Shown here: piece after piece, positions 9,047-17,488 of the stretch
Position numbering within the stretch: position 1 is the first letter of the stretch
Layout of the letters: the number at the start of each line of letters is the position of its first letter
Assembly: GCF_017743935.1 (NCBI RefSeq)
Contig: NZ_JAGHRE010000012.1
Coordinates: 1-64,000 of the forward strand
DNA length: 64,000 nucleotides
Origin: Tropicibacter sp. R16_0
Lineage (GTDB): Bacteria; Pseudomonadota; Alphaproteobacteria; Rhodobacterales; Rhodobacteraceae
Reading direction: 5' to 3'
Made by a program: the position numbers and the translations under genes
Notes under the pieces: generated by a model
Told to the model about the DNA's origin: nothing
The model's database searches: none
What the model saw: only the letters and a program-made list of their open reading frames with translations

Positions 9047-10966
9047 TCATTCGCGCCCGCGCTTTTCAAACCGGGGCAGCATGGCGCTGAAATCTTTGCC
9101 TGCGCCGTCTTCACCTTCAACAAACTGTGCATAAAGCGCCTGTGCCAGCTGACCCATCGGTGTGTCCGCATCGGCGCTTTCCGCCGCTTGCTGCGACAGG
9201 CGCAGGTCCTTGAGCATCAGATCGGCAGCAAAGCCGGGGGTGTAATCGTTGTCGGCGGGGCTTTGCGGGCCAACGCCGGGTGCGGGGCAATAGGCATTCA
9301 TCGTCCAGCTGTAGCCCGACGAAGTCGAGACCACATCAAACATCTTTTGCCGGTCCAGACCCAGCTTGTCGGCCAGAGCAAAGGCCTCACAGGTGGCGAT
9401 CATGGTGACGCCAAGAATCATGTTGTTGCAGATCTTGGCGGCCTGACCGGCCCCCGCGTCACCGCAATGCACGGCCTTTTGGCCCATGATGTCGAACAGA
9501 GACTCGGCCTTGGCAAAAGCATCCGCACTGCCGCCCGCCATAAAAGTGAGTGTGCCGCCTGCCGCGCCGCCAATGCCGCCCGATACCGGCGCATCGACAA
9601 ACAGAAGGCCAGCCGCCGCCGCATCGGCATCGACCGCACGGGCGCTGTCAACATCCACGGTCGAGCAATCGACCAGCGCCGCGCCTGCTGCCATCGCCGG
9701 GATCACGTCTGCGGCCACCGCGCGCAGGATCTGACCATTGGGCAGCATGGTGATCACAACATCTGCGCCTGCCGCTGCTGCCGCGGCGCTGTCGGCCATG
9801 CTCACTCCGTCGATCGCGACATCTACCATGTCAAAGCCGGTGACGTCGTGGCCTGCCTTGGCCAGGTTGGCAGCCATGGGGCCACCCATGTTTCCAAGTC
9901 CAATGAACCCGATCTTCATACCCTGTTTCTCCTCCTCGAATGACAATGCGTTCTTGCCCAATGGCTGCAGCATTTTCGACACGGCTGCAACGGGAACGTT
10001 CTGGTCAGCAAACTGCCAGGCCGGGTTGCGGTCTTTGTCGATGATCTGCGCGCGGATGCCTTCCAGGAAATCCCCATGCTCCATCGCGCGATAGGTAAAG
10101 CGGTATTCCAGCTCCAACGCCTTGCGAATGGTCAGCGACGGGCCCCGCAGGCGGCGCAGCATCTCGATGGTGCAGGCCATCGACAGCGGCGAAATACGCG
10201 ACATTGTCTTGAGCGTGTCGGTGGCAAACTCGCTGTCCAGCGTGCGCAGCGTGTTCAGGATGTCACCCAGGCTCTCGCCGCCAAACGCCTCGTCAATCTG
10301 CGGCATCTGCGCCTCGAGCGCGCTGTCGGGGGCGGGCTGTGCGTGGGCTTCTACGTGCGATGCGTCGCCCGAGGCTTCGAGCATGGCGATCAGATCGCCC
10401 CAGCCGTCACGCGGGATATAGTGATCGGCAAACCCCGCAAAAATCGCATCGCCAGGCCCCATGCGCCCCGCCGTGAGCCCGAGGTATTCGCCCAACCGAC
10501 CCGGTGCCAAGGCCAGCATCAAGGTGCCGCCCACATCCGGCACCAGGCCGATGCCATTTTCCGGCATCGCGATCTTGGAGCTTTCGCAGACAACCCGATG
10601 CGAGCCATGACAGCCGATGCCAACCCCGCCGCCCATGGTGAACCCTTGCAGGAAGCTGATCACTGGCTTTGGGTATTCAAACAGCAGCGCGTTCATCCGG
10701 TATTCATCGCGCCAGAAGGTGCGGCCATACTCGAAATTGCCTTTGGTGCCGGTGTCATAGAGCTCGGCAATGTCACCGCCAGCACAGAACGCCTTGTCGC
10801 CCTCGGCGTCAAAGATCACCAGATCAACCGCGTCATCCTCACGCCAGTTGCGCAGGGCGGTGTCGATGGCCATGCACATGTCATAGCTCATGGCATTGAG
10901 GGCCTGAGGCCGGGTCAGGGTGATACGGCCCGCACGGCCGGTGACGCGGATGTCGATGTCAGACAT
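9047..10966 (-). CDS. 3-hydroxyisobutyryl-CoA hydrolase fused to 3-hydroxyisobutyrate dehydrogenase
   Basis: One 639-codon frame holds two complete enzymes. Residues 1-349 are a crotonase-fold 3-hydroxyisobutyryl-CoA hydrolase (KAFCAGGDI, FTMGGGVGIG, ALNAMSYDM). Residues 350-639 are a full-length 3-hydroxyisobutyrate dehydrogenase (MmsB): Rossmann motif GFIGLGNMGG, substrate loop DAPVSGG, catalytic Lys in GQAAKICNN. These are consecutive steps of valine degradation. The junction reads FEEEKQGMK; its DNA, GAGGAGGAG then 9 nt then ATG (9919), is a good ribosome site for a free-standing mmsB. Either a fusion is made, or mmsB is also initiated internally, or a stop codon was lost (see findings). 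It starts at 10966, overlapping the upstream gene by 8 bp. Confidence 0.9.
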   Translation of the reverse strand: MSDIDIRVTGRAGRITLTRPQALNAMSYDMCMAIDTALRNWREDDAVDLVIFDAEGDKAFCAGGDIAELYDTGTKGNFEYGRTFWRDEYRMNALLFEYPKPVISFLQGFTMGGGVGIGCHGSHRVVCESSKIAMPENGIGLVPDVGGTLMLALAPGRLGEYLGLTAGRMGPGDAIFAGFADHYIPRDGWGDLIAMLEASGDASHVEAHAQPAPDSALEAQMPQIDEAFGGESLGDILNTLRTLDSEFATDTLKTMSRISPLSMACTIEMLRRLRGPSLTIRKALELEYRFTYRAMEHGDFLEGIRAQIIDKDRNPAWQFADQNVPVAAVSKMLQPLGKNALSFEEEKQGMKIGFIGLGNMGGPMAANLAKAGHDVTGFDMVDVAIDGVSMADSAAAAAAGADVVITMLPNGQILRAVAADVIPAMAAGAALVDCSTVDVDSARAVDADAAAAGLLFVDAPVSGGIGGAAGGTLTFMAGGSADAFAKAESLFDIMGQKAVHCGDAGAGQAAKICNNMILGVTMIATCEAFALADKLGLDRQKMFDVVSTSSGYSWTMNAYCPAPGVGPQSPADNDYTPGFAADLMLKDLRLSQQAAESADADTPMGQLAQALYAQFVEGEDGAGKDFSAMLPRFEKRGRE

Positions 10967-11366
10967 GTTGGTGTCCCCAATCTTTCAATTCGTTCTGTGT
11001 GTCCTGTAGCAGGCTGTTAAGCGAGGTGGTGTTGCCAAACACTGCCGAGAAACCAGCAAAGTAGCCACGGTGTGTGTCATGCAAGGCTCGGAGCACGATA
11101 GGACCTGCTGCCACGACGTATGCCAGCTGAAAAAGTGCAAGTCCTAGCATTGCGTGCTCTGACACTCCGGCAGACGTTGCGACATGAAGCCAGGACACGG
11201 ACAGCACCGTCACGGGCAGAAACCACCAAACGGCGAGCAATGTGATAAGTGGAAAGCAGTACAAAATCCCTGACGCTGAAATCGCCTTGGCCGTCCACAC
11301 ACGGTGAACAAGAAACGCCCGATAAAGGGTCGAGCGTTTCAGGGTTTTGTACCAGCCTGGTGTCAT
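10959..11366 (-). CDS. Small membrane protein inside the valine operon, unknown function
   Basis: 135 residues. The start overlaps the stop of the acyl-CoA dehydrogenase (ATGA at 11366-11363), and its own end overlaps the start of the next gene by 8 bp, so translation is probably coupled. Two or three hydrophobic segments are visible: ILYCFPLITLLAVWWFLPVTVLSV (around residues 34-57) and a second stretch LGLALFQLAYVVAAGPIVL. No family is recognised. It sits between two enzymes of one pathway, so a role in membrane association or transport is possible but unproven. Confidence 0.75.
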   Translation of the reverse strand: MTPGWYKTLKRSTLYRAFLVHRVWTAKAISASGILYCFPLITLLAVWWFLPVTVLSVSWLHVATSAGVSEHAMLGLALFQLAYVVAAGPIVLRALHDTHRGYFAGFSAVFGNTTSLNSLLQDTQNELKDWGHQHV

Positions 11367-12505
11367 CTATTGGCCAGCAGGTGGCGGGCGGTAATCACGC
11401 GCATGATCTCGTTGGTGCCTTCGAGGATCTGGTGAACCCGCAGATCACGCACCAGCTTTTCAATGCCATAATCCGCCAGATAGCCATAGCCGCCGTGCAG
11501 CTGCAGGCATTGATCGACGATCTTGGATCCGGCCTCGGTCACGAACTTCTTGGCCATGGCACAGTGTTTCGACGCATCCGGCGCGCTCTGATCCAGCTTC
11601 CATGCCGCTTGGCGCAGGAAGACGCGGGCGGCTTGCAGCTCGATCTCCATGTCGGCCAGACGGAACTGAAGCCCCTGGAACTGGTCGATGGATTTGCCAA
11701 AGGCCTTGCGCTCGGACATGTATTGAAGCGTCAGATTCATCGCGGTCTGTGCCGCCCCCAGCGAACAGGACGCGATGTTCAGGCGGCCGCCGTCCAGCCC
11801 CATCATGGCATATTTGAACCCGTCGCCTTCGGTACCGACCAGGTTGCCTGCGGGCACTTTGCAGTCGTCAAACTGCACCTGCGCGGTGGGTTGGCTTTTC
11901 CATCCCATCTTGTCCTCGAGCCCGCCAAAGCTCAGCCCCTCAGTGCCATCCTCGACATAAACGGTCGACACGCCCTTGGGCCCGTCCTCGCCGGTGCGCA
12001 CCATGCAGACGTAGGCGTCGGAATAGCCGCCGCCCGAGATGAACGCTTTGGTCCCGTTGAGCGTATAGCCCTCATTGGTGCGCTCGGCGCGGGTTTTCAG
12101 CGCGGCGGCGTCCGAGCCAGAACCCGGCTCGGTCAGGCAGTAGCTGAGCACGGTGTTGAGGCTGAGGACATCCGGCATGATCCGTGCTTTCAGCGCGTCA
12201 TCCGCAAAACTGTCGAGCATCTTAGCGCACATGTTGTGGATCGACAGGAAAGCCGCGACCGAAGGGCAGGCCATGCTGAGCGCCTCAAACACCAGCGTCG
12301 CGTCCAGCCGGGTCAGGCCCGAGCCACCGGCCTCTTCCGATACATAAAGCCCGCCGAATCCCAGCTCACCGACTTGGGGCCACAGCTCTTTCGGGATGGT
12401 TCCCTCGGCCTCCCACTGGCGGGCAAAAGGTGCAATGTGCTCTTGTCCGAACTGATAGGCCATGTCGAAAATGGCGGTCTGTTCCTCGGTAAGCGCGAAA
12501 TCCAT
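11363..12505 (-). CDS. Isobutyryl-CoA dehydrogenase (acyl-CoA dehydrogenase family)
   Basis: 380 residues; ATG at 12505 with GGGAGGAGG about 6 nt upstream. Typical FAD acyl-CoA dehydrogenase features are MDFALTEEQ at the N-terminus, YCLTEPGSGSDAA around residues 130-145, NGTKAFISGG, and the C-terminal ILEGTNEIMR region carrying the catalytic base. It oxidises a short branched acyl-CoA to the enoyl-CoA. Assignment to isobutyryl-CoA rests on the downstream 3-hydroxyisobutyryl-CoA hydrolase and 3-hydroxyisobutyrate dehydrogenase in the same overlapping operon. It is the first gene of the operon. A compound palindrome lies ~150 bp upstream. Confidence 0.9.
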   Translation of the reverse strand: MDFALTEEQTAIFDMAYQFGQEHIAPFARQWEAEGTIPKELWPQVGELGFGGLYVSEEAGGSGLTRLDATLVFEALSMACPSVAAFLSIHNMCAKMLDSFADDALKARIMPDVLSLNTVLSYCLTEPGSGSDAAALKTRAERTNEGYTLNGTKAFISGGGYSDAYVCMVRTGEDGPKGVSTVYVEDGTEGLSFGGLEDKMGWKSQPTAQVQFDDCKVPAGNLVGTEGDGFKYAMMGLDGGRLNIASCSLGAAQTAMNLTLQYMSERKAFGKSIDQFQGLQFRLADMEIELQAARVFLRQAAWKLDQSAPDASKHCAMAKKFVTEAGSKIVDQCLQLHGGYGYLADYGIEKLVRDLRVHQILEGTNEIMRVITARHLLANR

Positions 12506-12986
12506 GTGGTGCCTCCTCCCCAGTGACGATCCAAGTGCATATGAATTGAACGGCTGTTCTATTTCGCGATTCTTACAGAACTATTGCAAGGTCAGAAAGG
12601 TCATAAGTCGACTTGTCGCGCGCCACAGAAAGTCGCAGCAACGCGCTTTTCATCCATAGCAGGTGACAGGCCTGTCACTGATCGTCGAAGTCACCTGCGC
12701 CGGGATCGATGAGTTGAGCCGAGTGGAATGCGAAAACTGGGTTCGCATGCGGTTCGACTCGCCACAGTGGGAGCAGCCTGCTCGGGATTTCGCTGATCGT
12801 GGGACTTGACCAAATCCAAACCGTCAAAAGTGAAGAGACCTCGCGTTCGAGGTGTGCTTGAGGGTGTTTGTTCATGGGGTGGGGTATCGAATTCTGCGGC
12901 GCTTTTTGGACAAACAGCCAACTCGCAAATTTTTTTCTTTCGCCTCTGGACGTCCCCAAATGCGGTTGCTATACGGCGTGCACCGT
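12506..12986. other. Promoter-containing gap before the valine operon and tRNA-Asn
   Basis: 481 bp with no convincing gene; the open frames lack ribosome sites and recognisable products. It contains the compound palindrome at 12659-12698 and, at its right end, GCTATACGGCG, a sequence shared with the other tRNA-Asn upstream region and probably its promoter -10 area. Confidence 0.5.
12659..12698. promoter_or_regulatory. Nested inverted repeats upstream of the valine operon
   Basis: GCAGGTGAC (12659-12667) is matched by GTCACCTGC (12690-12698). Overlapping the left arm is the perfect 16-bp palindrome GTGACAGGCCTGTCAC (12663-12678). Both could be protein-binding sites or alternative RNA stems. 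The centre lies ~155-175 bp upstream of the dehydrogenase start, a plausible operator distance. Confidence 0.45.
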
Positions 12987-13061
12987 TCCGGCGTAGCTCA
13001 GCGGTAGAGCAGTTGACTGTTAATCAATTGGTCGTAGGTTCGATCCCTACCGCCGGAGCCA
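12987..13061 (+). tRNA. tRNA-Asn (anticodon GTT)
   Basis: 75 nt including an encoded CCA. The acceptor TCCGGCG/CGCCGGA, D-arm GCTC...GAGC, anticodon stem GTTGA/TCAAT with loop CTGTTAA (anticodon at 13019-13021) and T-arm GTAGG-TTCGATC-CCTAC all pair. An identical gene lies in reverse orientation at 13919-13993. Confidence 0.97.
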
Positions 13062-13418
13062 ATTCCTCAAATATTTATAAATTTCAGCGCTTTGCGCGTG
13101 TTGGCTGCAGCTTCTTTCGCTGTTCTCCGGACCTGTCGATCGCCTGCGGTGCAGGACTTCACTAAAGGTGATGTGGAGACTTCTGCGGCTTGGCGTGACG
13201 CTCAGCGAGGTCAGGAGGAACACGAGGATGCTCGTCGCGGAGTTCACCACAATCAGTCAAAGCACCGGTAATGTCCTGAACGCCAGACCCGTTTTCGCGT
13301 CAGATACACCCCTATACCTGAAGCGGCTATTTGCGCCCGCCATAAAGCACGATCACTGCATCAACGCCAAGACGTGCGCAGGATACTGAGTGTTGACCAT
13401 GCACCTATGTTCGGTTGA
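13062..13418. other. Segment between the inverted tRNA-Asn genes, no supported gene
   Basis: 357 bp. Short frames exist on both strands but none has both a ribosome site and a recognisable product. No terminator is obvious right after the first tRNA. The AT-richer, low-information look suggests decayed or laterally inserted DNA. Confidence 0.4.
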
Positions 13419-13619
13419 TCAGCCAGCAAAGTCCCAGCGTTGCAAAACGTCCCGCCAAGTCGCCGAGCCGACAGCCGCCGCCACATCTGGTTGCAGTCTA
13501 TCGGGGATGTTCAAATCCTCTGCAAAACCGCAGGCAGCACATCGGATTTCTTCACTCGTGATGCTCACGTCCGATGAGCCGCACTCAGGACACTTTGCAA
13601 GAACATCATCGTTGAACAT
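13419..13619 (-). CDS. Small zinc-ribbon protein, unknown function
   Basis: 66 residues; ATG at 13619 preceded by GGGGAG at 6 nt. The N-terminal half contains CPEC (residues ~10-13) and CAAC (~27-30), a four-cysteine zinc ribbon of the kind found in small nucleic-acid- or protein-binding factors. The second half (PDRLQPDVAAAVGSATWRDV) may be helical. It lies alone between the two tRNA-Asn genes. The regular Cys spacing and good ribosome site make it more likely real than chance. Confidence 0.6.
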   Translation of the reverse strand: MFNDDVLAKCPECGSSDVSITSEEIRCAACGFAEDLNIPDRLQPDVAAAVGSATWRDVLQRWDFAG

Positions 13620-13862
13620 TTACACTCCCCGGCTGAACATCCGTAGCTGGCACCAGAGCGTTGGATGTTTCGGGAAACAACGCGGGCACCAGCTACATCG
13701 ACGTGCGAACTATCGATGATGCGGAGTTAGCTTCGGCTCACAACCGGTCAATAGCAGTAGCAGGTAATTGAGGTGAGGATATCTGCGCAAACACGGTACG
13801 ACTGTTCCTCCCGTGTACCGCAGTGCGCCACACGGAACGCCATTTGCAGTGCCAGAAACGAG

Positions 13863-13890
13863 AAAAGCGACCCTTGCGGGTCGCCTTTTT
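13863..13890 (-). terminator. Terminator of the second tRNA-Asn gene
   Basis: GCGACCC and GGGTCGC form a 7-bp stem with loop TTGC, with an A-run on the left (T-run on the minus strand) and a T-run on the right. It is placed ~30 bp after the 3' end of the minus-strand tRNA and could work in both directions. Confidence 0.8.
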
Positions 13891-13918
13891 CTTGGAAATC
13901 AACCTCTTGGAGGAGATT

Positions 13919-13993
13919 TGGCTCCGGCGGTAGGGATCGAACCTACGACCAATTGATTAACAGTCAACTGCTCTACCGCTGAGCTACGCCGGA
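13919..13993 (-). tRNA. tRNA-Asn (anticodon GTT), inverted second copy
   Basis: The reverse complement is identical to the tRNA at 12987-13061 over all 75 nt, including CCA. Its upstream flank shares ATTGCTATACGGCG and CCGTTCCGG with the first copy, so the duplication included the promoter. Confidence 0.97.
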
Positions 13994-14086
13994 ACGGTTC
14001 GCGCCGTATAGCAATGCGGCTTTCGACCGTCCAGCAGATTTTCACCGAATTCGAGAACTTTTTTCGCGCACCTTCAGAAAGGCCGA

Positions 14087-15001
14087 TCAGAGCTTTGAAA
14101 ACTCGGCTGTGGCTGAAAGCTGGCCCGCTGGTTTCACCTGGGATTTTCCGAACAGATCCACCAGATGGGCAAAGACGTTCCGCTCGGCCGCGGGCAGCAG
14201 GGCAGGCGGTGTTTCGGTGTAGATGAGTTCCGCCAACCCGCGTGCGGTGGCAGGCCCCTGATCGAGTGCGGTCAGAATCTGGGCCTCGCGCATCAGGCGG
14301 TGCTCGATCAGCCAGTCCAAACGTCCCGCGGGGTCATCAATGGGGGCGCCGTGGCCGGGGTGAAACACCGACCAGTTGCGCGCGCGTAGACGGGCGCAGG
14401 CGTCCATGAAGTCGGTCAGATCCCCGTCCGGAGGCGAGACCAGCGAACTGGCCCATCCCATCACATGATCGGCCGTAAAGCAGACGTCCCCCAAGGCCAA
14501 TGCGATGTGATTGCCCAGGTGGCCCGGTGTGTGGATCACCTCAAGGTCCCAGCCGTCGCCTTTGATCACCTCGCCCTCTGCAACGGTGACGTCCGGGCGG
14601 AACCCTGTATCGATCCCTTCGCCGCCGCCTGCCAGCCCGGCTTGCGCCAGTTCGGACATGACGGCGCTGCGCCCATCCTCGGCCCCGCCAAAGGCCCAGA
14701 TCCTGGCGCCGGTGCGTGCCGCCAAGGGGGCGGCGAGCGGGGAGTGATCCACGTGAGTGTGGGTCACGATGATGTGGCTGATGCTTTGGCCCGGTTCCAG
14801 TGCGGCCAGGATCGCCTCAAGATGTTCTGGCGATGTTGGGCCTGGGTCGATCACCGCCAGTTCCCGATCCCCGATGAGATATGTGTTGGTGCCACGATAG
14901 GTCATGGGCGAGGGGTTGGGCGCCAGAATGCGGCGGACGCCGGGGGCCAGTTGTATCGGCTGACCAACGGGGGGATCAAAATCGTCTGGTGCTTGAATCA
15001 T
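14087..15001 (-). CDS. MBL-fold metallo-hydrolase
   Basis: 304 residues; ATG at 15001. The metal motif THTHVDHSPL lies near residues 80-90, with further ligands in HTPGHLGNHI and FHPGHGAP, so a binuclear zinc site is expected. The C-terminal extension (HRLMREAQILTAL...) resembles the winged-helix tail of LACTB2-like hydrolases. Those act on RNA or thioester/lactone substrates; the substrate here is unknown. It is divergently transcribed from the sensor kinase with only ~41 bp between starts. Confidence 0.85.
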   Translation of the reverse strand: MIQAPDDFDPPVGQPIQLAPGVRRILAPNPSPMTYRGTNTYLIGDRELAVIDPGPTSPEHLEAILAALEPGQSISHIIVTHTHVDHSPLAAPLAARTGARIWAFGGAEDGRSAVMSELAQAGLAGGGEGIDTGFRPDVTVAEGEVIKGDGWDLEVIHTPGHLGNHIALALGDVCFTADHVMGWASSLVSPPDGDLTDFMDACARLRARNWSVFHPGHGAPIDDPAGRLDWLIEHRLMREAQILTALDQGPATARGLAELIYTETPPALLPAAERNVFAHLVDLFGKSQVKPAGQLSATAEFSKL

Positions 15002-15042
15002 CTGGTCTTTCTCTCGGCTTGGCTGCCCGCTAGGCTTAGCGC

Positions 15043-16362
15043 ATGTCTTTCGGTTGGCTCAAACACTATATGCCGCGCAGCCTGTATGGCCGGGCCGCGC
15101 TGATCCTGGTTCTGCCGGTCGTTGTCCTGCAGTTGGTTGTTTCGGTCGCGTTCATCCAGCGCAACCTGGAGGACGTGACCAAACAGATGACGCTGACCAT
15201 CGTGCGCGAGATCGAGATGATCGGCGATCAGGCCGCGCGGGCCGAAACCCAGAACGAGATGCTGAGTGCGATGCGCCCGTTTCTGGCAGCGTTGCACATG
15301 CAGGTGCGGTTCCTCAATGACGAGGCACCGCCCGACAGGGACACGCGCCGTTGGTACGATTATACCGGCCGTATCGTGACGCAGACGTTTCATTCCCGAC
15401 TGGAGGGGACTTTGGCGGTCGCGCTCAGTGACAGCCGATTGGCGCAGGTCTATATCGACAGCGATCTGGGGCCGGTCGAAGTGTCGTTTGATCGTCGTCG
15501 ATTATCCCCTGCAGCGCCGCATCAGTTGATCGTGACGATGGTGTTCTTCGGGATCCTGATGACGACGATATCGTTTCTCTACATGCGAAACCAACTGCGC
15601 CCGATCACACGGTTGGCCGATGCCGCCCAGGCATTCGGCCGGGGGCGCAACGTGTCTTATTGGCCCTCGGGCGCGATCGAGGTGCGTGCCGCAGGCAGTG
15701 CGTTTCTGGACATGCGCGCCCGGATCGAACGGCAGATTGAACAACGCACGATGATGCTTTCCGGTGTCAGTCACGATCTGCGCACGCCATTGACGCGGCT
15801 CAAGCTGGGGTTGTCGATGCTGGATGAGGACGACGCAGAACCGCTGCTCAAGGACGTGGATGAAATGCAGAAACTGCTGGATGCGTTTCTGGAGTTCTCG
15901 CGGGGCACATCCGAGGCTGCGCCCGAGTTGATCGAACCGGCGGATCTGATCCGCAGGATCGTCGAGGATGCGAAACGGGCCGGACGTGATGTGTCGCTCG
16001 GTGAGTGCCAGGCTGAAGGCGAGATCCTGTTGCGCCCACTGGCCATGCGGCGGGCTGTCGAAAACCTGATTGGCAATGCTGTACGCTATGGCACGCGGGC
16101 GCGGGTCAGCGTCGTCATGACCCCGAAATCGCTCAGGGTCAGGGTCGAAGACGATGGGCCGGGCATCCCGGTCGAGATGCGGGGCGAGGCGATCAAACCG
16201 TTCTCGCGCCTGGATCCTGCCCGCAATCAGAACCAGGGCTCGGGCGTCGGGTTGGGGTTGGCCATCGTGGCAGACGTCGCGCGTGCACATGGCGGCACGT
16301 TGCGTCTGGGCCAAAGCGAGGACCTTGGCGGCCTTTGCGCTGACATCGTGATCGGGCGCTGA
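15043..16362 (+). CDS. EnvZ-like sensor histidine kinase
   Basis: 439 residues. Two transmembrane helices (ALILVLPVVVLQLVVSVAF at ~20-38 and LIVTMVFFGILMTTISFLYM at ~160-180) enclose a ~120-residue periplasmic domain. A HAMP linker follows, then the HisKA H-box MLSGVSHDLRTPLTRLK (phosphorylated His), N-box NLIGNAVRYG, and ATP-lid DDGPGIP with GSGVGLGLAI. It resembles EnvZ-type kinases. No response-regulator gene is adjacent on either side, so its partner must be elsewhere. Confidence 0.9.
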   Translation: MSFGWLKHYMPRSLYGRAALILVLPVVVLQLVVSVAFIQRNLEDVTKQMTLTIVREIEMIGDQAARAETQNEMLSAMRPFLAALHMQVRFLNDEAPPDRDTRRWYDYTGRIVTQTFHSRLEGTLAVALSDSRLAQVYIDSDLGPVEVSFDRRRLSPAAPHQLIVTMVFFGILMTTISFLYMRNQLRPITRLADAAQAFGRGRNVSYWPSGAIEVRAAGSAFLDMRARIERQIEQRTMMLSGVSHDLRTPLTRLKLGLSMLDEDDAEPLLKDVDEMQKLLDAFLEFSRGTSEAAPELIEPADLIRRIVEDAKRAGRDVSLGECQAEGEILLRPLAMRRAVENLIGNAVRYGTRARVSVVMTPKSLRVRVEDDGPGIPVEMRGEAIKPFSRLDPARNQNQGSGVGLGLAIVADVARAHGGTLRLGQSEDLGGLCADIVIGR

Positions 16363-16456
16363 TGCCACCGGTGCAGGCATGCGAAACCTGTCTCGCGCAG
16401 GCAAGTGCAGGCTGTCCACATGTGCTGAGGTTTGCGCCTGCGCTTCCGAGGACAAA

Positions 16457-17488
16457 TCAGCGTGCCAACTCGTCCTTGAATTTCGCGCGCCAGGCTTGAA
16501 CCATGCTGGCGTAAGGGGCTTCGTCCCGGGCCATGACTGCAATCTCCTCCGTGATCTGATCGGCCAAGGCTCGGATTTTTGTGGTACTTTTGGCGAGAAG
16601 GGCGGAAATATGCGCCTCGGTTGATGTGGCCTCTTCAATTTCGTCGGCCAAGGCATGCAATTGGACGATGACGGATTTCAGGAACTCCAGCCGTCGCAAC
16701 AGTTCGGTTCTTGCCTGCACCAGATCCAAACGGTTGAGGCCGTAAACATGGATCGATACCGCGCCCTTCAGGCTCAGGTCGTCGTCGCCGCGAAATGTAT
16801 CGCCGTCGCCGTCTGGCAACGTTGCAGGCAGCATGAAGGACACAGGCGCAGGGGGGGCACCGTCCACACTTTCGGTGACCGAGGTAAAATGATGCGTCAG
16901 ATGCGCCTCGGGTCGGTCGTTGCAGGGGTTGAGCAACAGCGGCTCTTCCTTCAGCAACCCCGGGCTGGACAGCGCGATCAGGTTGTCCTTGGCCCCGGTG
17001 GGCGCGTCAAAGATCCGTTCGCCGGTTTCCGTGATCGGAAAGCTGTCCTTCTTGCCCGAAGCCAGTACCTTGGACTGGCTGAACTCGGGCGTTCCGTTCT
17101 GGATCAGTGCCACTTGGCGCACGTCGCCCACTGGGGTGATCTGCTTGCGTTTGCGGTTGCAGTCGATGCAGGACGGCAGCAGGTTGTCCCATTTCATCGC
17201 CAACCACCAATAGCCGTCATGGTCGTCATCCTCGGACACCGCGCCCTTGGGACGGTAGTGTTCGACATCCATTGGCTGGGCGGCGGAATAGAAGGTTTCG
17301 CAATAGGCGCATTTGCCGTGGAACATGTCCTGCAAGAGCTGTTTGATCTCGGGCCGCTTGTAGGTCTTGAAGGTAAAGCTCTTGGTTTTGGTCGGGTCGT
17401 TGCGATGGGCCACGACGTCGTCATATTCGTCCTTTGCGCGGCCTTCGAAATCCTCAGGCACCTCATCGCTGCGTTGAACAAACCGCAT
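16457..17488 (-). CDS. HNH endonuclease (PtuB/TIGR02646-like), third gene of candidate defence operon
   Basis: 343 residues from the ATG at 17488, which overlaps the upstream stop (TGATG) and has GAGGGGG 4-5 nt before it; a GTG one codon earlier is possible. The zinc-coordinating CAYC (Cys60, Cys63) and CIDCN (Cys107, Cys110) bracket the catalytic DVEHYRPK (Asp74, His77), the full ββα-metal HNH set. The family is that of HNH nucleases found with SMC-like ATPases in Septu and retron Ec78-type systems. The ~200-residue C-terminal part is helical and probably contacts the ATPase. It begins MRFVQR, like the upstream protein (MRFVER), pointing to common origin of the two N-termini. Confidence 0.85.
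   Translation of the reverse strand: MRFVQRSDEVPEDFEGRAKDEYDDVVAHRNDPTKTKSFTFKTYKRPEIKQLLQDMFHGKCAYCETFYSAAQPMDVEHYRPKGAVSEDDDHDGYWWLAMKWDNLLPSCIDCNRKRKQITPVGDVRQVALIQNGTPEFSQSKVLASGKKDSFPITETGERIFDAPTGAKDNLIALSSPGLLKEEPLLLNPCNDRPEAHLTHHFTSVTESVDGAPPAPVSFMLPATLPDGDGDTFRGDDDLSLKGAVSIHVYGLNRLDLVQARTELLRRLEFLKSVIVQLHALADEIEEATSTEAHISALLAKSTTKIRALADQITEEIAVMARDEAPYASMVQAWRAKFKDELAR

Noticed and set aside
12675-12959. 94-codon minus-strand frame before tRNA-Asn
   Set aside because: No ribosome site, no recognisable product, and low-information composition; not supported as a gene.
12806-13165. Plus-strand frame of 119 codons across tRNA-Asn
   Set aside because: Its middle is a translation of the tRNA (SAVEQLTVNQLVVGSIP), a familiar artefact.
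16363-16456. Search for a tRNA-end direct repeat bordering the defence-like operon
   Set aside because: No copy of the CAT tRNA 3' end is present; no attachment site can be claimed.
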